A stretch of DNA of 64,000 bases from Trichuris trichiura (GCA_037903355.1 JBAJFE010000005.1:1984001-2048000), one strand, 5' to 3'. Counted from the stretch's first letter, positions 37,395-49,948 are shown. Program-made: numbers and translations. Notes: a model not told the origin generated them from the sequence alone.

Positions 37395-38525
37395 ATGAAT
37401 GCCGATTCAAAGCTGAACAGCCCTGTAAACAACTCGCCTGTTGAAATGCCTCTTTTTTTTGTGGTTTTCAAGTTACGGCACTTTCAAAAGTCGTTTGTTA
37501 CTTTTAGACCGTCCAAAGTTGTCCTATTGCAATCAATGGCTGGAGAAGGTGATCAAAGTCCTTCGTCGGTGGTCACTTGGGCCGAAGATTCGCCGTCCGA
37601 AGCGCGGCTAAATCGAAGTACGTCGTTGAGCTCATTGTTCAGTTAAAAGCTTTCATTCCCGCTCATTCAGAGATGCGTAAGTTCGATGTCAAGCGAGCGC
37701 AAATATTTTGCCCTATCAAGGAAACTACAAAACCAAGTGAATCACCTCCGTTCTCGAAGCCATTCTACGAAAGATTTCTAGAGTAAGCTGCAAAGTTTTG
37801 CGCGCTTATTTTATTACAATAGTATTTGTCCTAAAAATCTTGACTTAGTATTTTTATTATTGATTTAATTTAGAAAGAATGAAGAAACTTCTTCGGTAGT
37901 TGAACCGAAGAAACATTCTCCAAAACGTGACGACTTAGTTTGCTGCTTAAAGAAATTAATTGAAGGTATAGAAAAACGTAGTAAATTTCTTTTGTAATGT
38001 CAACGTTGTTTTAAGACCCTATTCGTACCGGTGCTACAGAAGATAAGGATGGAAATTTGCATATACGCGAAAGCGCGAACATTTATCGTCCGAATGTGAA
38101 GCAACCAAAGCTTTCCTCTTCCTTCGACGACGCGTTTCTGGACGAAATAGCTTCGTTTATGAACCATAGCGAAACCGATGACTTGTTTGCGTCTATTGAC
38201 TTGGAAGCTCTAAGCCGCAGCCAAGCGAACATATCAACTACGTGCACAACTGTACGAAAGCGGCCAGCCACATTTTCAGGTAAATTGCGTTATGACAACG
38301 AGAAAAAAAACAGCTCGCGCGCATTCCATTCGTTTTACAGGCGACACCCCAACGAGTAGTACAAAAGCGCAATTACAATTCTCTTCTAAAGACGCTTCAA
38401 AGTATGAAAAGAGATCATTTCATAAAAATTTGAATGAGCAGTTGGACAAACTTGCCAACGCTGATGATGACGAGGAGAATTTTTGGAACGACGAAAGAGT
38501 TAGGCAAATTGTTCGCCTGTATTAG
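37395..38525 (+). CDS. Nuclear-type acidic protein, possibly ETAA1-like
   Basis: At least six small exons join in phase from ATG 37395: introns of 48-54 nt near 37489 and 37617, then joins at 37783/37874, 37964/38015 and 38280/38340. The product begins MNADSKLNSPVNNSPVEMP and contains VVTWAEDSPSEARLNRK. This resembles the W-D-x-x-SP-x-x-x-RL motif of ETAA1, an RPA-binding activator of ATR at stalled forks. It continues with a basic stretch, PIKETTKPSESPPFSKPFY, an acidic helix FDDAFLDEIASFMNHSETDD, and a C-terminus LDKLANADDDEENFWNDERV, stop at TAG 38523-38525. That it is a gene is well supported by exon phase; the ETAA1 link rests on one short motif and overall character. Confidence 0.65.
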
Positions 38526-38617
38526 TCTTACGAAAATCTGAGATTTAAATAATGTATTCTATAAACTTTACGCTATATTAAATAACTTCTTGATTGGAAT
38601 AAACGTTGAAGGAGTTG

Positions 38618-40977
38618 TTAAGGGTCCCAATGCTTCCCATGGGAATCGCTAGCGTCTAAATACGCAACGTCGACTATCCACGGTTCGTCTGAAAGCTTAT
38701 TTAAATTTTTCAATTATTCAATTACCGTAATTACGTACCTTTCGAGGCGTAGCGTTCCGGTGGAAGGTCGTAAGGCATAGGAAAAAGTGCGTCTTCATTT
38801 TCGACCTCATTTTTGTTCAATGTGAACACTTTCTGATTCTATAAACCACGCAAACTCTATGCGCGAATGGTAGTAACTCAGTTGAAAACCTACGAAGCAA
38901 TGCGGCAGGTAAAGAACACCAACTTCAAAAGAGCGAATAAAAATTTGCGTTGCATTTTTTTCGTAGGAACCCCACGCAGCCTTGGACAAGTTTGCGCTGA
39001 AAACAAGTATTTCTTTTTTGAAAATAAAACGTCCCATTCAATCTTATCACCTTGTAAGGAGAAACCAAGCCAGCTTATCAAAGCTTTCGTTACATCGAAG
39101 ATAAGACTTTATGTGAGGACAAGCACGACTACGGCCATTGCATTCGCTTCTCCATCGATGAAGATAACGTTTTAGATAATCTTGTTTGAAGGCGGTTTTG
39201 TAAGAGTACGGAAGACATCCACCGCCTTCGTAGCCCTCAAGGCTACAGCGTACATCCTCGACACAGGGATATATAAGCTTTACAGTTGGCGAGGCGCTCA
39301 TCTGCTGACCACTAGCCTGCCCTAAGCTGTTGGAGAATTCACCAAGGAGCCACTTGTCGGCAGTGGAACCCAGAGAACCAATACTGCTAAACTGGCATAC
39401 CAAAGGCCAACTTGAATCCACCTCAACTTTCAAATGCCTTCTCAGAAGATTCTGCAACTTGGCGTGACCCCAATTAGCCATATTTTCACCCTGATGTCGT
39501 CCGGGAACGGAAGCGACAAAATAAACTCTACAATAGAAACACAACTAAATTGATATTTAATAACAAAAAGCGCTTACTTCGCCTGCCGAAAGTCATGCTT
39601 GCTAATAATGTCGCACCATTCCGAAATATTCTTACTCTTATAGGCTCTGAGGTAGGCTAGAAGGTCCTTTTTGAAATTTGTATGAGAATCACTTTCGTCC
39701 GAGTCGTCGTCGTCAACTATAGGAGGATAAATAGGGCTTATGTATATTCTGAACGAAGAGAGATTACTAGACTGCTAATGGAGCTGAAAGCAGCTTGCCC
39801 TTGGGTCTTTTGGAACCAGTCGCCGTCGATAAGATTGGCTGTATGGATTACAACTTGAACACCCGACGAGTACTTCAGCAGAATCATTTTTGAATGATGG
39901 CTGCCGTAGGGGATCGGCAAGGGCGCATCGACCAATTGAACATTCGGTGATTGCTTGGCCACAGCTTTAAGCTCTTCCCAACTGGAAGAATTGCGAGACG
40001 TCACGATTAGCAGCGGCAAATGGCGGCATTCCTTTGGATAACAAGACAGAAGCCATTCCGGGTCAATCATGAAGTTAAACTAGGGAAAGTAGCCTTAACT
40101 ATCGTTGCGCGACAAAATGCCGACGTAAATACCTGAGCGCTGCTTTCCAATTCTTTGCTGTTTTGTGCCAGCACATCTAAGATATGTTGCTATTATGAAA
40201 AGGAATAACAAACCGATTTTTAGAAATTTTATCCGCACGGCTAATTTTTAGAGACAAAAAACATTTTTTTAAATGCGCCCATAGCGCGCACTTCGGAGCA
40301 AAAAGAATTTTTTGAAATGCGTATCCTGCACACTGTTTATGCAAATGAGGTGAAGTATTCAAATACCGGCACGCTAGCAAGAAAATAAAGCATTAAGACT
40401 TCGCATTTGCAACTACTAACGGATACTAATGTTTGCGTAACTTTAAGTTGCTATCTCAAGAAGTTAAAGTAACACTTTAGCCTTTTTTCATGCATGCAAA
40501 CAGTGGTTAGACTGTGGTCATACTGTATGTTATGCTGAAAAATTTAAAGAAAAGGTTTAAAAGGCTTGCGCAAAGTACTAACGGGTTTTAAAGAAAAAAA
40601 TTAATTCTGGCGCGCTTTAAAAAAAATAAAAAGTCACAAGAGACGATCTAACACACAGAGACGTCAAGAAGTGAAGAAAGGGTTACCAGCCAGGCTAAGC
40701 GCGTTAGCATTCCATTTGTGGTCCAAATTGGCCACTGTCGTAAGGTAAAGACGATAGTCCGTATCGACATGGTTCGAGGGAGGATCTGTTTTCTTCAGTT
40801 TTTTCGCTTCAACAGGAAAACATCCACTTGCTCACGCTTCTCACTGCAGTACAAGCAAAGCCCTTTACCGCGCGTTGACGACGTGGAAGGCAAATCTTCC
40901 TCCGCGTTTAACTGCCTTTTCATTTCCTCCGAAGGCTTTTGGTCATCCTCGCTGGTGCCTTGCGTAAACTTGGGCAT
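38618..40977 (-). CDS. TDP1: Tyrosyl-DNA phosphodiesterase 1
   Basis: Repairs trapped topoisomerase I by cleaving the 3'-phosphotyrosyl bond; a phospholipase D-superfamily enzyme with two HKN motifs. The N-terminus (ATG 40975-40977) is a short Ser/Glu-rich tail, joined by a 42-nt intron to [21 protein letters not shown], matching human FYLTRVSGVKPKYNSGAL. Motif 1 is in exon 40070-39738: [20 protein letters not shown] and [16 protein letters not shown]. Motif 2 is split over later exons: [20 protein letters not shown] then [18 protein letters not shown] and [15 protein letters not shown]. The C-terminus [20 protein letters not shown] ends at TAA 38618-38620. Both catalytic His/Lys pairs are present, so it should be active. 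It converges on the plus-strand gene ending at 38525. Confidence 0.93.
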
Positions 40978-41557
40978 TTTAGAAGTGCATGCCTTTAAAG
41001 GAAGTCACTTTAGATTTTAAAAAATGCGTAAACATTGCCGACATAAATATACTAACCGGAAGTTTGCGAAAAAAACTAAAACCGAACGAATGCCTTTTCT
41101 TAAGACTAAAAAGAGCGCGATTGTTAAAGACGCAAATACAGTACGAAATTCTGCATAAGCATCGTTCTTGCACTACTGTAACTTGTCATTTTTCCCGGTT
41201 TTGTACGCAGCGTTCGTTTATGGACAACAGTAAAATCAGTGATTCGTTTGCAACTATCGACTTCTTCGACACTGTTTTTTATTTAACCGAACAGATTCAT
41301 TAAGTTTACAACAATACGAAAACGTTCGCTGATTCTTTCAGGCAGACTGTTTATAACAAGAAAAAATGAGAACTTTTACGTCGCAGTCATTTTACAGATG
41401 ATAGCACAATGCTCAGTGGAAAAGTGCAATTGCAATTTTTGTATCTCGTCACGTACCTGCCAAACAGTCATACTGTACGTCTGCCTGTCTTCCTGCTTTG
41501 CTGTTAGCTAAGCCTAACCGGTTACCGTAAGAATAAAGGTTAAAGTTGAGCCTATGT

Positions 41558-43110
41558 TCAGACTAAGTTTAGAACAAAATGGCCGCGGGATGCTCGCCAA
41601 TACGAACAGAACAGAAAGGCTGCATTCTTCCCGCAAAGGAATGCGTCCACGTCAACGTTCAGATGGTTTTTCAGAAATTTGTCCATTTTTGGATGTCCCG
41701 AATTGGCCATATTTTCATCCTGAGGTCGTCCTGGAACAGAAGCCACAAAATAAACTTTAAAGTAATAAATACGGGCATTAGAAAAAGCGTTTTAATGCTC
41801 CGCTCACGTGCACAAAAAAGTTTCGAAGCTTTCGGAATACTTCTGGTTCCATTCTCTGCCAAATAAGTTATGCCTTAGACATAAATGAAAATTTGATGCT
41901 CAGGTTCTAATAGTTTAAAGTGAGCACTTTGAACTTGGAAGTTTAAAGTGACGATTTTAAAGTGAACATGTGATGTGCAAGTTTAAACATTTTAAAGTGA
42001 TCAGTGAGAAGAGATAATCAAGAATTATTGTCATTATCAGGCGAACTGATGCTAATAAAAAAAGTCCTAACTCCGCCTACCGAAAGTCACGTTAGCTAAC
42101 GATATCGCATCACTGTAAAATATTGTTATCATTACAGGCCCTGAGATAAGCGAGAAAGTTCTTTTTGAAGTTTGTATGAGAATCACTTTCGAGCGCATCG
42201 TCAATTGCATAAGTATGCCCTGAAGAAGAAGAAAGTAGGAACAACTATAATTACTAACTTGTAAATCGTCTCTAAGGTGCACTTTGTATGCCTTAAGTTT
42301 GGCAAAAAATAAATAATTTTAAATACAAACATTACACAATTTCTGATAGCTGCCAGTAACACAGAATTTTCTGCAATGCGTATTGTGCATACAGTTTATG
42401 CAAACCAGGTAAATAATTCAAATCCTGGCAAGCGAGCCAGAAAGGAAACAACGAAAGATTAATAACCACAACAATCAGAAAACCATGTCACAATTATACC
42501 ACATGCTAATGTAATTTAAGCGCCTGTTTATAAACAGTGGTTAGGTTGCAGTCATACTGTCTTTTCTGATAAAAGATTTAAAGAAACGCTTTAAAGGGGT
42601 TACGCAAAATACTAGCGAGTTTTTCGCAAAAAAATTGCTCTAACGCTAATTTGGAAATAGAAATTCTACAGGAAGCAACTTGGGAAATCGTAAAGCTCAG
42701 AAGTGACGAAAAGATTACCATCAAGGCTGCGAGCGTTCCATTTATCTTCCAGCTCGTCCGCTGTCGTCAGGTAAAGGCCATGTTCGTTGTCGGCATGGTT
42801 CAGGGGAAAATTTATTGTTTTGAATTTTTTCGCTTCAAGGAAATCACCTAATTATTCATACATTGCGGCAGTTCAAGCTAACTCCTTTACCGTTCGCTGA
42901 CGAGCTAGGCGCCTTGTCGCCTAAGTAGCTTTTGTCGTCGTCGCAATGATTGCAGTCGCCTTCGGCCGTGCTTTACTCAGAGTTGGTTTCAAGAAAAATT
43001 ATTTTAGCTCAAAGGAATGCGTAAACATTTTTAAAATAAAACTACCAATGTGAACCTTGCGAACGAAAATTAGACAAAAGGAGTATGGTTCCTTAAGCCT
43101 AAAACGAGCA
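41558..43110 (-). pseudogene. Decayed tandem duplicate of TDP1, catalytic exon missing
   Basis: This segment repeats the neighbouring TDP1 gene, introns included. Matching pairs include 41647-41756 with 39421-39530 (SVPGRPQDENMANSGH versus [16 protein letters not shown]), 42061-42215 with 39573-39705, 42361-42450 with 40301-40385, 42530-42650 with 40500-40620, 42738-42845 with 40705-40815, and 43020-43110 with 41024-41120. The offset between copies drops from about 2,490 to 2,060 bp across the position of the first catalytic exon (39738-40070), which has no counterpart here. Frames are interrupted and the second catalytic region is absent, so I call a pseudogene. The right edge is approximate. 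Confidence 0.85.
41909..41999. repeat. Short dispersed repeats of TTTAAAGTGA
   Basis: Four copies of TTTAAAGTGA (one with a preceding T) lie within about 90 bp, interspersed with related words. They sit in an intron-derived part of the TDP1 duplicate that the parent gene lacks, so they mark an expansion after duplication. Confidence 0.7.
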
Positions 43111-43205
43111 TTTTTGACGCGGCCGTAAGTACAGTCTACCTACATACATGTGCATAGTTATTTTCTTACTGTAGCTTTTCGTTGTTTTCACCGTTTTAAG
43201 CAGCA

Positions 43206-45284
43206 ATGTCGGTTCTGCTAACTGAGTAAGTTTCTCTTCTTTTATAGTTTAACAAGTTTTACGTAGACGTTTAGCATTTTACCTGAACCGTCGCGGTTTG
43301 CGGAAGATCGCACGACGAAGGATCCGTGGTTCCATAGCCACGAGAAAACTCTTGGCATAGCGTTCAAGGAGCCACCTCCATACGGAAAACGGGATAATTG
43401 GCAGCCGAAATGCGATGCCGTAATTTTTTAAACGTTTTATCGCTTCGCTTGTGGCGTAATGACTCGTTTGTCAGGATTTCGGCGATGGCGGAGCTTTTCC
43501 CGAAATTCACTCCGCCCAGTTTCCTTGCGGTATGGGCAAAGGTAGCAAGCGCCACGGCAGTTCGAACACGTTGGCATTGCAAATTGACACCGAAGGAAAT
43601 GTACGATACGACGCAATCGTCAGGCAGGGCCATTCCAAGGATAAGGTATTGTTCGGGTCGATTGTTTATTTCCCCTTTTTTGAATTTTCTCTTTTCCAGG
43701 TTATTTACCATAAGCATAGTGATCTCAAAGGCCAAGCAATAGATGAATCGGACAAATCCTTTCTCCGACCGGACGAAGAATCTATCAGAGAGGTATGTAT
43801 GTTTATTCCAATTTTTTGTCTTGTTTATGTGACTTTCTGTTGAAGACGACAGAAAAGACTCGTTTAGCTCTGGAGCGGTTGACGCAGTCAAAAATAGCTG
43901 CTTCTTTGCCCGTTCGTCATGCGGCAAAAGAGGCCCCACCTCAGTATATACGATATACTCCGAGCCAACAAAGCTCCATGCATAACAGCGGTGCTCAACA
44001 GCGTATTATACGCATGGTTGAAGTGCAGCAGGATCCAATGGAGCCACCACGATTTAAAATTAACCAAAAAATTCCAAGACCTCCTCCCAGTCCGCCGCCA
44101 CCTGTAATGCATTCTCCAACGAGAAAGGTAACCCTAGCCCTGAGTTGCTCGGCTTTTGACTTTTCTCATTTAAGGTAAGCGTCAAAGAGCAGCAGGAATG
44201 GAAAATACCACCATGCATATCGAATTGGAAAAATTCAAAAGGATATACGGTCCCATTGGACAAGCGTCTGGCTGCCGACGGTCGAGGGCTACAGCAAGTG
44301 CACATTAATGAGAACTTTGCCAAACTGGCCGAGGCGTTGTACATAGCCGATCGAAAAGTTCCATAACCGCCTATAAGTCGGATATTGGTTTTTTCAAACT
44401 TGTACTTTACTTTAGGCGCGCGAAGCGGTTGAAATGCGTTCTCAGTTGGAACGAAGATTGGCCCAAAAAGAGAAGGAGGAAAAGGAGGAAAGAATGCGCA
44501 TGATGGCGCAAAAAGCGCGCGAAGAACGAGCCGGCCTTCGTAAGGAGGCAAAGTACGAAGACGAAGACGTAAAGGAAAGGGACAACCTAAGATACGAACG
44601 TCTTCAAGCAAGACGAAGAGAAAGAAACATTGCCAGAGCGGCTCCGGAAAAACAGTACACCTTTTTTTTAAGGAAATTTTTTGAAAAAAAAATAGTGTTA
44701 TTCTTTTGTAGAGCCAAGCTGCGTCGCGATATTGATCGCGATATAAGCGAAAAAATTGCTCTTGGCTTACCTGACGCAAAAGTTCGTTCAAATGAGACCC
44801 AGTTCGACCATCGTCTCTTCAATCAGTCCAAAGTAAAATTGCTTCAATGTATTTTGGCCCAACTTGGAGCGATACGTTCGATTTTTAGGGATTGGACGCT
44901 GGAGCGGCGTTTGACGACGAAATCTATTCGGCTTACGACAAGCCTTGGAGACCAACGGAAACTCTGTCTCAATCCATATATCGTCCAAGCAAAAATCTTG
45001 ACGACGACATTTACGGAAGCGATTTGGACAAAATTATCAGCACCAACAGGTTAGCGGTAGCTGGGAACGTTTCCCGCCCAAAAATTTTCTTTTTCAGATT
45101 TGTACCGGATAAAGGATTCTCAGGAGCCAATGAGGCGGAAGCACGAACTGGACCAGTGCAATTCGAACGTTACGAAGACGAGGATCCGTTTGGTCTTGGT
45201 CAGTTGTTGAAGAGTGTAAAAGAGCAGAAAAAGCGTCCCGCCGAAGGAACCTCCTCCGACGGAACAAGCAAGCGTTCGAAATGA
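43206..45284 (+). CDS. SNW1: SNW domain-containing protein 1 (SKIP/Prp45)
   Basis: Spliceosome component and nuclear-receptor/Notch coregulator. ATG 43206-43208 opens a 20-nt exon (43206-43225) that splices in phase to ILPEPSRFAEDRTTKDPW; then KEPPPYGKRDNWQPKCDA joins DFGDGGAFPEIHSAQFP. The SNW core follows: NTLALQIDTEGNVRYDAIVR, QYIRYTPSQQ, RIIRMVEVQQDPMEPPRFK, the proline run PPPSPPPPVMHSPTRK, and KEQQEWKIPPCISNWKNSKG, PLDKRLAADGRGLQ, INENFAKLAEALYIADRKA. A long Glu/Arg/Lys helix precedes DISEKIALGLPDAK and DHRLFNQS. The tail reads QSIYRPSKNLDDDIYG, FVPDKGFSGANEAEA, GPVQFERYEDEDPFGL and ends in Lys/Ser at TGA 45282-45284. Near-complete collinearity with human SNW1 makes the call very secure. 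Confidence 0.96.
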
Positions 45285-45349
45285 TCACACTAATTATTCA
45301 TAAAATGAGCGTTCACAAAATATGGACTTTACATTTTATAAATAAACTG

Positions 45350-46206
45350 TTACTTTAAAAGCGATCGTTTCAGCGTGGCGTATTGAACGAATGTGCTGAG
45401 CATAAGCTGAGTGGAAATGCTCAGTTCAGACCAAAAGGAGAAATAAAGCGACTCGGCAATTGAAACTGTCAGTTTGACTACGTAACGAATGAACAGTAGT
45501 CTCAACGGGTGTTCAATGGCGGCGGGAAAAAAGACGAAAAGAAATGCCGCCCCGGCAAAAAGGCAAATGGACACATTCATGAACGAAGGCCATTCGGAAG
45601 TAAAAAAAAGCGCCAAAACAAAACGTATGTTATGGTGTACGAACAGGTCAACAGCAAAGTCGCAAAGCAGAAGAATTGCGCACAAAGATATGGCAAACTC
45701 TTCCATGTGAACCTCGCAGCGACGGTGTTTTATCCAACTGTGGTATAGTAGCACGTAGATGACCGCTTTTGCACCCGAATGTAACACGTAGGAAGCGGAC
45801 AGCATGAAAAACAACACGCGAAAGTTAACGGCTGAAAAAAGGTAACGTTAAAAAGGGTTACAGTACTTTTGGCGGGAACGGTAGCGTTTTGCTCACCGGA
45901 TATTAACAGGACGGAAATGCTAAGCGAAAGCCAGAAAGCTCGCAGCGGTACATTTCTTTTGCGAAAGTATAAGTTGCGTAGCAGCGCGTAAAAGCCGATG
46001 TCCAAGAAGCCGTCTCCAATGGAATGCATTTGGCAATCGATCAACAAATAGTACTCAAAAACTCGACTGCAAAATAGCAGCAACGCTGCGCAACAAAGCA
46101 TCGGGTCAAAAACGAAGTCACTTTGCTCATCGCACGAACACCATTTTCTTGAGCTAAACAACCTGAAAAACATACAGTAAGACTGTTCCTTGCTTGACCG
46201 GGGCAA
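45350..46206 (-). CDS. Multi-pass membrane protein, unassigned
   Basis: Two exons join in phase across GTACTG...TTTTTCAG (about 45866-45830), giving a protein of about 270 residues. It begins MPRSSKEQSYCMFFRL and contains several hydrophobic helices: MLCCAALLLFCSRVFEYYLL, AFWLSLSISVLLI, VLFFMLSASYVL, ISLCAILLLCDFAVDLF and ICLFAGAAFLFVFFPAA. It ends KRSLLK at TAA 45350-45352. A charged loop with IKHRRCEVHMEEF lies between helices. I do not recognise the family; a transporter or the membrane part of a larger ER protein are possibilities. The stop is 65 bp from the SNW1 stop, tail to tail. Confidence 0.65.
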
Positions 46207-47912
46207 GTGAACGATACCGAATAGCTACGTGGACATTCTAGTTTTAATAAAGCTTAAATGACAAGAAAGCAACTCCTTCCTTCTTGTTCTCTGGTTAAAA
46301 TCGATATTTTTTTACCAACCAAAAAAAAGTGGCCCCAAAGCGACTAAAAACGCAATATACGTGTTTGAGGGAGAAGAAAAATTGCAAGTCTATAGCGCTA
46401 AACTAAATTTCGGTGAAACCTAGCGACAAACGTTAGCCTAACGTGAAGACAAGACGAAAAAGTTACCCGATAATCCAACTGAAAGAAACAACTTTTGAGC
46501 AGAACTATAACGCCACACAAGCAAGCGAATAGCATGCAAAAGTAACTTTCGAGCTGTATTGCTTAAGAAAGGCGCTTCGCAAATTTTAAGTAGAGTTTCG
46601 TGGACTGCCTTAAGCGAAGCAGATTGGAAAACTATCAAAAAAAATTTGCCACGCTATTAAGAACGATAGTAATTTACGGGAGCGAATTAAAGCTAGTTTT
46701 GTTATAGGCGTTTGAGGGATACTGTAGGTGGAACTAAAATCAAGTTCTGTTGTTCCAAACGACCTGACGGAACGGAAGATTACTGTACTCAGTTCACTGC
46801 AACTTGATTTTCTTTTAAAATACAGTAACCAAAATGCTCCTTACGAAAGAGTCGAAATAGTTTCAAAAAGTTGACTCGTGCCCCGAACGAAGATTTTGAC
46901 AGATTGCTCTGACCGCAGATGGGACTAAAATAGTAGTAGAACTGAAATCGAAAGTGAAACAAGATGTAATTGGATCATTAAAGAAAATGATTCCTCGACA
47001 TGAAACCCAAAGCCCAAACAACAAAAAATGCCTATACGCAAAACCTTAATGGAACGGTTTTCAAACCTACCACTTGAAAGCCTTAGCAGTCACTAGCGTA
47101 CTGTAGAAACTAAATGATCAGAAGGTAACTTCTTAGGATAACGTTAAGTTACGCTTTCATTTACTGCGGAAAAGCTGAAAATTTCAGTTGAGCCCAAACA
47201 TGAATGTGCAGTTTTTGTCTGCTATGTAATTTCACGAGCTCACAGCGACAATATGCTCACTGAGAAAACCTACCTTTCAAAAATGTAGTCATTCTTTTGT
47301 ACGCAGTTAATTAACGACAAAGAACAAAAGTTGATAGTAGTCGAAACACAATGACGTAACCGAATATGAGAACATTTTTAAAAATAATAACAGTTCCAGT
47401 TGTTCACCATTAGCAAAATCAGTTGCCTAATTAAGCAAAAAGCACATGAAAAGAATGTTTTTAAGCATACGCATTCCAAACGATATTTCACCTGCGAAGA
47501 TTCAAGGCCATCATTGCCATAAATGCTTGACCAGCGATAAGAGCACACGGGAAGTCGAACTGATGCACCGCCAATGCGACCGTGTTGAAGACACGATCGC
47601 TTAAAAGAATAAAACAAAACAAAACAAACGAAAAGTGTGACTGCAAAACCGCAATAACAGCCATCACTGTCAATTAACAAAGAACATTCCAAACGAAACA
47701 GTTCATTGGCCTCCTCAATTGGCCATTACGCAAAAAACATGCGCAGGTTCACTTCAAACTGTAGCAAGTAGGTTGCACAAGTTACGCAAAGCCGCGTGTC
47801 ATTTTTTACGCAATAGACGCTTGTTCTTTATACAAATGCCGAAATGAGCTGGCCTGGAACACTAAGTGAAAATTTTTAATGCATTTAATAGCGCGTTCAA
47901 AATTTGTAACCA
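46207..47912. other. Gene-poor region with one SLC35-like exon
   Basis: About 1.7 kb between two minus-strand genes. Apart from the exon at 47489-47610 I see only short, AT-rich frames. Five TACTGTA/TACAGTA words fall between 46.2 and 47.1 kb. Confidence 0.4.
47489..47610 (-). pseudogene. Isolated exon resembling SLC35D nucleotide-sugar transporters
   Basis: A minus-strand segment between acceptor-like TTTTAAG and donor GTGAAA reads FNTVALAVHQFDFPCALIAG then QAFMAMMALNLRR. It parallels the second half of the first helix pair of SLC35D proteins (NKALLTTYGFPSPIFLGIGQ then MAATIMIL). No other SLC35 exons were found nearby, so it is either a gene fragment or a chance resemblance. Confidence 0.25.
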
Positions 47913-48445
47913 TTAGTTCTTCGGGGTAGTTGCCTTCACTTTTGACCGCTTTTTCAGCACTTCATTTACGATCTTCTGCTCTTCAATCAAAAAAGCACGC
48001 ACAATACGATTGGTAACACACTTCGGGCACCGAGAGCCACCGTAGGCGCGATTAACTGTCTTTCGAGGTCTCGGCAGTCGAGCCAAGTGACGAGGACGTA
48101 CGCGAGCAATCTGAACGAAACTGAAGTTATACAAGCGCGTCGTAATTGGAGACGGCAACAGTTAAAAAGAAAAAACAACAACCAAACAAAATTTGCATAA
48201 TGATGCTACGATAACTCGATCCGTTAAACTTTCTTTATTTCCGCAAAGCTTTCGTCTTTAGCGCGTCTATTAAGCAACGAACTTACGCCTTTCAGTCGCG
48301 TTTTACAGTCGCCGCATTTTGGTGCGTTTCCAGGCTTCTTCGGATACAGGTATACCAGTCGATTACCCGGCGTTTTCGATACGCGCCGACGGTTAGATGG
48401 GGTGTTATAAGATAAGCGACGTCGCAAGACAAGTCGTTTGGCCAT
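47913..48445 (-). CDS. RPL34: Large ribosomal subunit protein eL34
   Basis: Structural protein of the cytosolic 60S subunit. Two exons, 48445-48287 (53 codons) and 48110-47913 (66 codons with stop), join in phase at [12 protein letters not shown] across a 176-nt intron. The product is 118 residues, against 117 in human. Recognisable blocks are [55 protein letters not shown] and [18 protein letters not shown]. The start ATG 48443-48445 gives [10 protein letters not shown], where many animals have MVQRLTYRRR. Confidence 0.97.
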
Positions 48446-48866
48446 GACAACAAAGCAATAGCGCCTATCCCTTTACGAAACTGGAATAAACACGAAGAGC
48501 ACCACTTACAACACTACAGAAAGAAGTCAAAAGATGTGCAGGTACAAATAAGCAGTGGCTCGCTTATTTTCGCGTTTTTGCTCTTTTAACTCATTCCTTT
48601 TAAGACAACTTGTTCATAGTTTGCCGAAACAATACCCAGTGTAGTTAAAAACTTGTTTATGCCAAACTGAGAAATCGGCATTAAAGTTAAATGTGTAAAA
48701 GAACATCTCAGCGTTCTGCGGCGGACGAGCGAGTTTTTTAAATTTAAAATAGGTGCTTCTGCGCGTAATACTCGTTTTGCTTGTCGCAATTATTTAATTT
48801 ACCCGCTTGCTTTTATTTAAATCCCTAAACGTTAGCCGCCGACGATGCTTGGTTGACTTGGGCGAA

Positions 48867-49360
48867 ATGGAACGACGATTAAATCTTATTGAAATGACTA
48901 AAGCTTTACAAAACGCCGTATCTGATAAGTTTTGGCAAAGTTGGCCGAATGTTACACGAAGCTCGCATTGTTGACTAACTACTCATCAAACAGAAGACTA
49001 AAATTGACCTTTGCGCGCTGCTGGTTTTTCATTATCGATTATTTCATGCATACAATTATGCAAATGAATGTTTTCCTTTACTCAGCGTTGATCTATTTAG
49101 GATATACGTTGCCTAGCAAAAGATGGGCACAGCGTTTCACCACTGTAAATACTTTAAACCAAAGAAAATATTTTCCGACGAGCTCAATGTATGCAGATGA
49201 CGTTTTTTACGTCAAGCTGAATAAATACTATTACTAAAAGGCGCATTATGTCAAGCAAGCTAAAGCTGTCGGGTACGTAATAACCGCGTAAGGCGCTGCT
49301 GTTGCTACAAAGGCAATGGCAAAAGCTCAGCTCAAACAGCGTCTTGTAAAGAAGTAACAA
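48867..49360 (+). CDS. Possible small gene, unassigned
   Basis: ATG at about 48867 opens MERRLNLIEMTKALQNAVSD. Nearby plus-strand frames read LAKLAECYTKLALLTNYSSN, then a hydrophobic segment near 49030-49100, and a basic alanine-rich end with ATKAMAKAQLKQRLVKK before TAA near 49358. I could not find introns that join these cleanly; two of the gaps would be shorter than any intron accepted elsewhere in the window. It may be a real short membrane protein or chance. Confidence 0.25.
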
Positions 49361-49948
49361 ATTTTCGTTGCGACTTTTCGTTTGTAGAAAGATCGTAACG
49401 AAAATCTACAAAGTAAGTTTAAGCCTTCAGCTAGTAAGTTTGCCGCTTTCGACCATTTATATGAAGATAATAAAAATTTTGCGAGTAAAATCTCTACCAC
49501 TTAATCGTTGACGTTGCACAAAAAAAAGTTACGTCACCGCCTTCGAATTACAGTAGCAGTAGCAGCTTGATTACTGATAATAGTTACTGTAAAATATTCA
49601 AGGTTCAAAAAATAATTGCTTCCCATTTGGCGGGTAGATAAAAAGTATACCAATGGAGTCGGTAGCAACGGGTTAGATTTACTATTAGTGCGTAAGCATT
49701 GAAGAAGAATCAATACTAATGGGAATGTAATAAACGATCGACAATTTCGCCAGCTAGCGGAGACCACATTGTCAACGCTCAAAAAAGGAGACTCTCAAAT
49801 AGGCAACAATTAAAAAGATCACCAGTTGATATCTACTATTGTTAACTGAGAGGTGAATTTGTCAATATGCGAAAACAACGCGTAATGAGAGTGTGAACAT
49901 ATTGTAACGAGCCTAATCCCTAAGAGCGTAGACAATAGAGAGATGCGA

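Noticed and set aside
39738..40070. Possibility that TDP1 itself is the damaged copy
   Set aside because: It has both catalytic His/Lys motifs, phased exons and a full C-terminus; the damage is confined to the 41.6-43.1 kb copy.
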